Assembly: GCA_030686995.1 (NCBI GenBank)
Contig: CM060698.1
Location: 142,743,106-142,807,105 of the forward strand
Direction of reading: 5' to 3'
Source of the DNA: Artemisia argyi
Lineage: Eukaryota; Streptophyta; Magnoliopsida; Asterales; Asteraceae
Length of the DNA stretch: 64,000 nucleotides
Positions 57,047 to 64,000 of the stretch are shown piece by piece. Under the pieces are notes generated by a model. That model saw only the letters and a program-made list of their open reading frames with translations. It was not told the DNA's origin and ran no database searches. The first letter of the stretch is position 1; the number at the start of each line of letters is the position of its first letter. Made by a program: the position numbers and the translations under genes.

Positions 57047-58876
57047 TCATCCATAGAAATATTCATTCCTAAGAATGTCTTCTCCACGATACTTGTTTGC
57101 CAACTTCCTAGTAGTCTTTTGAGTTTTGAAAGTTCGTGCAAAGTTCCTTCCGCTAGGACATGTGATATCAAATTTGCAATGCCATTCACCATCTCCTTCT
57201 TCTCTTTTGTAAATGCCATGACCTTCGGAACCCCATTCCAAGTTCTTCAATTGGACCGGTAAAGATCCAAGAAAATCTGTCAACTTGTTAAACACAAAAA
57301 TATTTTTAAATGTATTAAAGAAAGCCTCCATTGCTAGAGTTCTTTCCATTTCATCTTTAATATAAAAAAAACTAGGTGTGCATGGACCAAACTTAGGTCT
57401 ACCATCTTCATCCCTTCCTACTTCAAAGCAACCAAGGTAATCCTCCTCTTGGTCCTCATCATTATCATCTCCATTACTACCCCCTCTAGGCTTTGGATAG
57501 TAAGTATTCTTAAGAACTCCATCATCAATTGTCATGGTACCTCTTCCCATATCTATTATAGCTCCACAAGTTCTTAAAAATGGTCTACCTAACAACAAAG
57601 GTAGTTCCTTATCAACCGCAACATCCAACACAAGAAAATCCGCCAAGAATGCTTGATAACCAATTTGAACTCTCACATTTCTTACTTCTCCCATTGCTTT
57701 TGCCTTAGAATTATCCGCCATAGTGAGTTTAGAATTGTTAGGTGTAGGGTCTCTTAATCCTAACTTATGATACAATGGATAAGGCATAATACTCACACTA
57801 GAACCCGTATCGGCTAATGCATATAAAGGAGTTGTCCCATTAATTTTAACCGGTAAAACAAAATTTCCGGGATCATTCATTTTCTTTGGGAGCCCATTAT
57901 CAATTATCCTTCTCTCCTCTACTTCATCAAAACTATTATCCTCCAACTTAGACTTTGCCAACATAACTCCATCTAATTTCTTCCAATACTCCATATAATT
58001 CCTCAATACCTCAATGACCGGTTTGTTTTCCATCAATTCACTAATTTTTGCTTCAAGATTTTTCAAGATAGCTTGTTTTTGCTCTTTGGTTAAAGGTTTG
58101 GTACTTTTTGGTGAATTGGGTGGTGTTTTGGATGATGATGATGATGATTTGTTTTCTTTTTGGGTGGAGGGTTGGGTTAATTTGTTCAATGGTGTTTTGT
58201 TTCGGTTAGCTTTCCCCATCTTACAAACTTCATCCCTTCCTTCCTTCATCATTTCCATTCCTTCACAAACATCAACAAGCATATCATTCACACTCTTCCC
58301 TTCTTCCAAATCACTTATGTTAATTCTCAACTCCCCAAGTGCAAAATCCAAACTACACTTGGTATTCACTAAAAAATCTCTACCAAAAATCACTTCCGAT
58401 TCATCTTCATTAGTATATTCCAAAACAACAAAATCAACTTTAAAGATGTGACCATGAATATTCACTCTAACTCCTTTCACTTCCTTCTTACCATAACTTC
58501 CATAATCAAGCCTAACAAAACCAAGTTTGTCAAGCATTTCTTCTGAAATGTAATTGTCTCCATATTCCATATTCAATTCCGCATCCAACGCTTTAACTCC
58601 TTCCACCGCACAAGGTGTAGAATACCTCATGTGTGGAGCATCATACTTCTTAGGTGGTGCTCTAGTGAAAACAACAACTTTTCTCTCCTTTTCCTTCTTT
58701 GGGAAACACATTTCATGTGGCAAATAAGAAACATTGTCACCAATAACCTCTTCTACTTCTAAATCCAACTTAGCTTTTTCCAACATACTCTCCAACTTTT
58801 CCAAGGAATCACCGGAATCCTTGAACATATCTTCCAAGTCTTTCAAATACGCAGAAATCTGACTCAAACTCTCCAT
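57047..58876 (-). CDS. Tandem retropepsin-like protein (one degenerate, one intact protease domain)
   Basis: 609 residues, open throughout, ATG at 58876. Residues 1-45 look like a short coiled coil (SQISAYLKDLEDMFKDSGDS). Residues about 88-190 form a protease-like fold without the catalytic triad (AVEGVKALDAELNMEYGDNY, ESEVIFGRDFLVNTKCSLDF). Residues 225-265 are low-complexity Ser/Pro/Lys. Residues 265-330 resemble the segment before gypsy protease (LTKEQKQAILKNLEAKISEL). Residues 338-455 are a full retropepsin (ALADTGSSVSIM with Asp356, then LLLGRPFLRTCGAIIDM). The C-terminus (GCFEVGRDEDGRPKFGPCTP, GEWHCKFDITCPSGRNFART) is unassigned. No RT or integrase follows. It is the first ORF after the 5' LTR and may process proteins in trans, which is inference. 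Confidence 0.75.
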   Translation of the reverse strand: MESLSQISAYLKDLEDMFKDSGDSLEKLESMLEKAKLDLEVEEVIGDNVSYLPHEMCFPKKEKERKVVVFTRAPPKKYDAPHMRYSTPCAVEGVKALDAELNMEYGDNYISEEMLDKLGFVRLDYGSYGKKEVKGVRVNIHGHIFKVDFVVLEYTNEDESEVIFGRDFLVNTKCSLDFALGELRINISDLEEGKSVNDMLVDVCEGMEMMKEGRDEVCKMGKANRNKTPLNKLTQPSTQKENKSSSSSSKTPPNSPKSTKPLTKEQKQAILKNLEAKISELMENKPVIEVLRNYMEYWKKLDGVMLAKSKLEDNSFDEVEERRIIDNGLPKKMNDPGNFVLPVKINGTTPLYALADTGSSVSIMPYPLYHKLGLRDPTPNNSKLTMADNSKAKAMGEVRNVRVQIGYQAFLADFLVLDVAVDKELPLLLGRPFLRTCGAIIDMGRGTMTIDDGVLKNTYYPKPRGGSNGDDNDEDQEEDYLGCFEVGRDEDGRPKFGPCTPSFFYIKDEMERTLAMEAFFNTFKNIFVFNKLTDFLGSLPVQLKNLEWGSEGHGIYKREEGDGEWHCKFDITCPSGRNFARTFKTQKTTRKLANKYRGEDILRNEYFYG

Positions 58877-59577
58877 TTCACCTTAAGCACTTACTAACTA
58901 TAACACAACCATAAAAAAAGGCAAATCATTAGCATGAGGGTTAGTTATAATCAAATAACTCTTAATATGAAATAAGAACAAGTTAATTAGCTAAATAAAA
59001 CACTAAGAATAGAAAATAAACTAAAAATTAAAAATGTCTAAAATTTTACCGAGACGCCCAACCGATCGGTTTGAAACCCATCCGAATCGGTTGGCACAAA
59101 TGACCACCTCCAACCGATCGGTTGGAACCCGCAACCGGATCGGTTGGAGTTTTTTTTTTATTTTTTTTTATTTTTTATTTTTTTTTTTTTTTTAAACTAA
59201 TATTTAATAAAACTTTAATTATGAAATTAAAAACAATGAAAGCATTAACTAAGATGTCTTTAAAAATTACTAAATCATTAATTAAAACTAAAACTATTAA
59301 AACATTAAAATGTCTAATAATTGCAACTTAAAACTATTAAAAACTAACATTAATTATATAATTATTAAAACTAATTAACTAAAAACAGAAAAATAAAAAT
59401 TAATTACTAAAAACAGAATCCTATAAAATTTACCGAGACCACCAACCGATCGGATGGGTATCCATCCGATTCGGTTGGTCAAAACCATTTTTTTTTTTTT
59501 ACTTTTTACTCTAAAAACTTTAAAATTTCACAAATTACAAACAATTTTATTACTAAAAACTAAGAAAATTAATCAAA
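58877..59577 (-). other. 5' leader of the minus Athila-like element
   Basis: AT-rich, without coding frame. Carries CCAACCGATCGGTTGG (59110-59125, a perfect 16-bp palindrome) and related motifs at 59057-59150 and 59444-59480, with long T-runs (59151-59192). Confidence 0.65.
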
Positions 59578-59600
59578 TCCCCGACAACGACGCCAAAAAC
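59578..59600 (-). other. Primer binding site of the minus Athila-like element
   Basis: On the minus strand TTTTTGGCGTCGTTGTCGGG follows the LTR end (ACATCA). It resembles the Athila/Tat primer-site type (TGGCGYCGTTGYCGGGG). Confidence 0.75.
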
Positions 59601-61595
59601 TTGATGTGCGTTTTATTAGTACAAGTTTTAAAATTTATAAACACGAATTATCCGATAATTATCTAGCACATACTAGCAAGTATACTCGTCCGGTGTAATA
59701 AAGGTGGGTAAGTCGAGATCGTCCCAACGGATTTGGTGGTTTTAGTAATAAGAAAAACGTTTGTTAAATAAGGGCTGTCAATCCAAATTTATGTAAAATC
59801 TTAAAAGAAACTCAATAAAAACTAAACATATACTTGTGTATAATTCCTTGACTGGTAATTAGGAGTATCGTAACAATTTGAGTACGAAGTTTGGTGTAAA
59901 ACTTGTTATGATGCGCAACTAAAAATGAGTAGTTATACAATCTATGATGTATGTCATGTTTTCACTACTACTAAGAATTCTATCACCTAAATGACTCCTT
60001 TCAAACATATCAAATTAGTACGACAATCCTATAAACACATGGTTGTTTAGAAAATCAATTCTTTTCTTATGAATTCCTACGAATCCTTTCGGTCCTTTTT
60101 CGTGATGAAATCGTCTCAAATCTATTTTAATAAGTAAATAAGATGGTTGTCAAGCATCCTATTCCATACTAATTTGGTGCATTAATATTTTGGAATAAAA
60201 ACAAGTTGAAAATCCTTTCGGACCTATTTTTTCAAGAAATTGTTTTTACCGACAAATTAAGCAAGAAAAGATGTTATATCAACAAACTCATAAAATAGAT
60301 ATGTTTTCATGCATCACCTTTTTCATAAAATAATACTCCATTAACCAATCACATCATATACACAAGTATATCACAAATTACTCCATAACAATCATATTAA
60401 AACACAAGTAAATAAGAAAACTTTCATAAAACTTAAAGTAACAATTGTTATTATAAGTATCAAGGTGTACCTAGTCTTGAGAATTACAATGAATAAACTT
60501 GTGAAACTATAGCAACCACACTCCTCCAATTGCTCACCAATGTAAGTAAACAACTCCACACTCGAACCAATGCTTGAGACTCTAACTCAACATGTTTTGG
60601 ACGTTTTTACAACACTTAGTAAACTTTCAGGCAATATAAGATAAACTAACAAGATTTGGTGTAATACTAAGTTAGATAATGGTGGTACAAGTAACTCTAG
60701 GCCCTAAATGCTCATTATATAGCATAATGACACTTATCCTTCAAGTAAAAACGTCCATCCTCAGTTAATAAGCAGAAATGATCAGCCACACATGATTATG
60801 TGGAGTAAATTCGCCAATAAATGCAAAACTTGTAACTTCAGTTAACCCCATCCGATCGGTTTCTCGCTGTAATAATTCGCAATTTCAGGTTAACTTTTAT
60901 TCCCGAAAATTTCACTATTCACTTTTTACTATTCACTATTCATCTCAGAAATTTTTATTTTATATTCTCGTAAGTTAAACTATTTTAACGATAATCCGAG
61001 AGTTTGACGCTCGTCGGATCATTTCTGCAAAAATCACAAAGCCGTGTCCGAGATTTACTTTTAGGTTTAAACGTCATTCCAGCATCCCGATATGTCCATA
61101 AAACATTATAAACAATAGAAATATGATTTTCTCTCATTTTAGGACAATTCCAAAAGTTTTGGAATTTTACGTTTTTCAGTTCAGCGTTTTACGCGAATTA
61201 CGTGTTTTAGACCCGTGTTTCCAGTTTTTAGCAGGGTTTTAGCACCCGATAGAACCTACCACTCATTTTATATTTTATTATGGAGTATATTGATAAGTTC
61301 TAGCATATTTATAAGTTTCATAATTTTAGGATACCCGGTTTTACGTTTCGTGGCCTAAAAACTTACAGTTAGCAACTTACGGAGTCAAAATTAGCTACAT
61401 ACTTAGGATATTATCATCCAAAGACCATGACTACTCATCTAGTCACCCTTATCCCTTATGAACCGCCATTTAGGGGGGGGGGATTCACACTTGTGGCATC
61501 ATCTCATGACTTTAGCCATTAGATCATTTTTATTTACAACTTTGTCACCAAGTTTTAGCACTTTCCTAGTTAGCTTCCTAACCTCCTCATTCATG

Positions 61596-61608
61596 CTATA
61601 AATAGCCA
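61596..61608 (+). promoter_or_regulatory. TATA box of the Tekay-like LTR
   Basis: TGCTATAAATAGCC is followed about 30 bases later by a TCTTCATC-rich start region. Consistent with an LTR transcription start. Confidence 0.6.
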
Positions 61609-62619
61609 ACTAGAAACACTTTAATCTTCATCTCTTCATCACCAAAAATGCCACACAACAAATCCCTAGCACCATGATCCTTTGATCTTCAAACTATAAG
61701 TTACACATAAGAGTTCAAGGTCTTAGTATTCTCTACCTAGTTCTCAAGTTTGTTTGGTGATTCCATGGTTGATTTAGGAGCTACACAAGGTTACTAGGGC
61801 TGAAGTTAAATGATTTTCACAAGGGTTATATCAAGGCTAGCAAGGGTTACAAGAGTTATGGTGAAGGGTTTACAAGCTTAGGTTTAGTGTCCTAGTTTCA
61901 TACTTGACTTCCTTTCTTTAGAAAGCCAAAAGTTGTAAGCAAACCCTAACATACTCCTTGCTTAATTATCATTTTCATGCTCTTTGTGTTCCTTTCATGC
62001 TATATATGTTCTTGTTATTGTGTTCATGATGTTTAAAAATGGATAAAACAAGTTATGTATATATATGTTAACTTATGACAAGTAAACAAGCAAACTAGTG
62101 ATTTTTATGGAGAACCATGACCAAAATAGTATAACTATGATACTTGACACTTACTGTTATAAAGGACTTCAAAAGGAAAACATAGCAATTTGAATCACCC
62201 AAAACGAGTACACGAGTCAAAAGATACGGCCATAAGAAGCTAGCGAAACCAAAACGGCAAAACTGCCTATGCAAACTGTTTTGCATTCTGCCAATTTTGA
62301 AAGTCCCACTTCTGCTCCGATTCATCAAAAAGTTAAAACACGAAAGTTGTCCAGAACGACGTTTTCGTTCAGGATTAAAGAAGCTCGAGGCCTGAAAACG
62401 CTTTCTGAGTGATAATTTTCTTCAAATTCTTAACAGCTCATTTTTAGACCAAACTAACTATATAATGGTTATAATTAGATGAGACCAAGAGGTCTAATGA
62501 CCTAAAGCCAAGACCACAACCATGGCTAAAGCCAAGGTTGAGTCTCAAGACCATGGTAACAATGACCAAGGTCACGGCAAAGCCACGGCTAAAGACCATA
62601 CAACTTTTAAAGATCAAAG

Positions 62620-62621
<2 letters not shown>

Positions 62622-62698
<77 letters not shown>
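62622..62698. repeat. (TA)n microsatellite
   Basis: About 38 uninterrupted TA units inside the Tekay-like solo LTR. Confidence 0.97.
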
Positions 62699-62701
<3 letters not shown>

Positions 62702-64000
62702 ATCAAATACTACAATAGTAGGGAGCCTCATGTGAGGAGTTCATTAAGTAAACCGTCGAGACGAGTTGTGGATTTACGAATTAAAGTGTCCTGGCTCCTC
62801 GAACGTTTACTCCATGACTTCTGAATTATGTCAGCCCGAACGGTAGTAAGAGATATACAAACTATACATGTTTCATAAACCACTTATATTCAAAGACTTA
62901 CACTATATACTAAGTACTACATCATGAACATTATGCAAGACATATATAGGCAATTCTTCGTATTCTTAGACGTTACTCCAAACCTAAGTCGCAACGTTCT
63001 ATTATAGGCTGCTCTTAGAGACTTTCGCGATTCGACTATCACTATCATTTCTCATTACATAAGCTTAAGGTGAGTCATAGCCCCTACTTTTTCATACTTG
63101 TTTTAACTCTTTTGGGGAGATACATGCTTAAACTACTTGCTTACTTGTACAAATACTCAAAACATTTATACTTGATTGTGTTATACTTTATTGGCATTAT
63201 ACTTGATTGCGTTATACATACTTGTTACACTATACTTGCTTAATTTAAATACAAGGTTTGTATTTACGTGCATACACAATACTCTATGCTGTCAAAGGAG
63301 AGGTATTAATAGTACTAGTATGGGCCTACACCCCCCACCCAAGTTCAAGATTCGAGACGTTGGGTGACATGTACTATTTGGGATGGTGGTTCCCCGCCTA
63401 TGGGTCCAAAATGACGTGACCATGGGTGAATATAATCCTGAGAAACTATATATTAGCAGTGGGTTGTGAACACACAGGTTACAAGTCTCTTATGGCGGGA
63501 CTTATAACTGAGTGGATTCACGATGCCTTTGCTGTGCGAATATTCTTTTAAGGCTTTTTCAACTGTTTTAAGACAAACTCTATGAACTCACCAACCATTG
63601 TGTTGACACTTTAGCATGTTTATCTCAGGTTAGTAAGGCGATAGCTAGTGCGTGGAACTTAGAGTCAAGCTGCATATTCTGAAGACTTACGCTTTTTATC
63701 ATTTACCATTCAAACATTTTGTATACATTTATGTATCATACTTTGGAATCTCATGTTTGTAACTTTGAATTCATTAATCAAATGGTAACTTTTCAAAACG
63801 TCTCATTTAGAGTTCGTTTTCTATAACTTGTACTTTGTATTATGAAGTAGCACCCCAGTGACACAGTCTTCCGCTGCGGTATTTTGGGGGTGTTACACTC
63901 GCCATCCGATCGGATGGTCAATCTTGGCACGTTTCCAGCCGATCCGGTTGCGGGTTGCAACCGATCGGTTGGATTTAGTCTGAACATGTTTCTATGTCTT

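Larger units (their letters stand above)
60868..63897 (+). mobile_element. Tekay/Del-like Ty3/gypsy solo LTR (3030 bp)
   Basis: Begins TGTAATAATTCGCAATTTC and ends GGGGGTGTTACA, a pattern typical of Tekay-type chromovirus LTRs. It is flanked by CTCGC (60863-60867 and 63898-63902). A likely promoter (GCTATAAATAGCC near 61598) lies in its first quarter. There is no primer site, interior or second LTR, so it is a solo LTR. Short frames inside are not genes. Confidence 0.88.
44423..64000 (-). mobile_element. Minus-strand Athila-like non-autonomous LTR element (5' end outside window)
   Basis: The 3' LTR is 44423-46127, and the 5' LTR runs from 59602 off the right edge. Both start TGATGTGCGTTTTATTA on the plus strand. 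The primer site lies at 59578-59600 and the purine tract at 46128-46145 (minus strand AAATGTGGGGGATT). Net of insertions the interior encodes a tandem protease protein and a frameshifted Athila-ORF-like protein, with no RT or integrase found. It interrupts copia RNase H at 44422. It contains a plus-strand LTR element (46500-52838) and a Tekay-like solo LTR (60868-63897). Its LTRs show only scattered differences by eye. The target duplication cannot be checked because one end is outside. Confidence 0.88.
59602..64000 (-). repeat. 5' LTR of the minus Athila-like element (interrupted, runs off the window)
   Basis: Collinear with 44423-46127. Split by the solo LTR at 60868-63897 and resumes at 63903 until the window ends. 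Confidence 0.92.

Noticed and set aside
58014..58451. 145-residue plus-strand frame
   Set aside because: Antisense shadow of the tandem protease ORF 57047-58876.
62522..62824. Frames with long Tyr-Ile repeats
   Set aside because: Translation of a TA microsatellite within a solo LTR.

Overview
This window is plant nuclear DNA. Evidence: intron-bearing kinase and DUF7054-type genes, plant LTR retrotransposons (Ty1/copia with a GTGGCATCA-type primer site, Athila/Tat-like and Tekay-like Ty3/gypsy), PIF/Harbinger and hAT-type MITEs, and high AT content. The flavour of the elements suggests a eudicot, probably Asteraceae, but the family assignment is inference. Most of the 64 kb is transposon; I can support only two ordinary host genes.

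Layout. (1) 1-9.3 kb: a Ty1/copia element (5' end outside the window) whose open pol frame is split by a young 6.66-kb non-autonomous Athila/Tat-like LTR element (1121-7783, TSD GTTAC). (2) 9.3-17 kb: a two-exon DUF7054-type gene (9920-10439), a diverged partial duplicate of its 3' end (13603-14625), several hAT-like MITEs with 8-bp target duplications, and a coatomer-alpha (COPA) exon fragment broken by one of these MITEs. (3) 17-27.6 kb: the 3' end of a minus-strand SIRE-like copia element, then a minus-strand copia LTR pair with an apparently non-coding interior, with a solo LTR of the family from (1) inside one of its LTRs. (4) 27.6-33.1 kb: PIF/Harbinger remnants (ORF1 and an internally deleted transposase) and a TA-rich foldback element. 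(5) 33.5-36.4 kb: an apparently intact six-exon receptor-like cytoplasmic kinase resembling CRK43. (6) 37.1-37.8 kb: LINE fragments. (7) 38.1-64 kb: a nested stack. A plus-strand copia element (38072-44422) is cut by a minus-strand Athila-like non-autonomous element (44423 to beyond 64000). That element carries a second member of the family from (1) (46500-52838, TSD GGAAT) and a 3.0-kb Tekay-like solo LTR (60868-63897, TSD CTCGC).

Most unusual material: two non-autonomous LTR families without reverse transcriptase or integrase. The plus-oriented family has U3 regions packed with the 11-mer TGACGGCGTCA just upstream of a TATA box. Its two near-full-length members share LTRs and a non-coding 3' half but carry different ORFs (Gag-like versus protease-like). 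In the 46500-52838 copy, the primer-binding site is replaced by a 256-bp copy of the DNA flanking its own 3' side. The minus-oriented family encodes a tandem protease protein plus a frameshifted Athila-ORF-like protein and is studded with CCGATCGG palindromes. All functional statements on these elements are inferred from sequence by eye; no searches were run.
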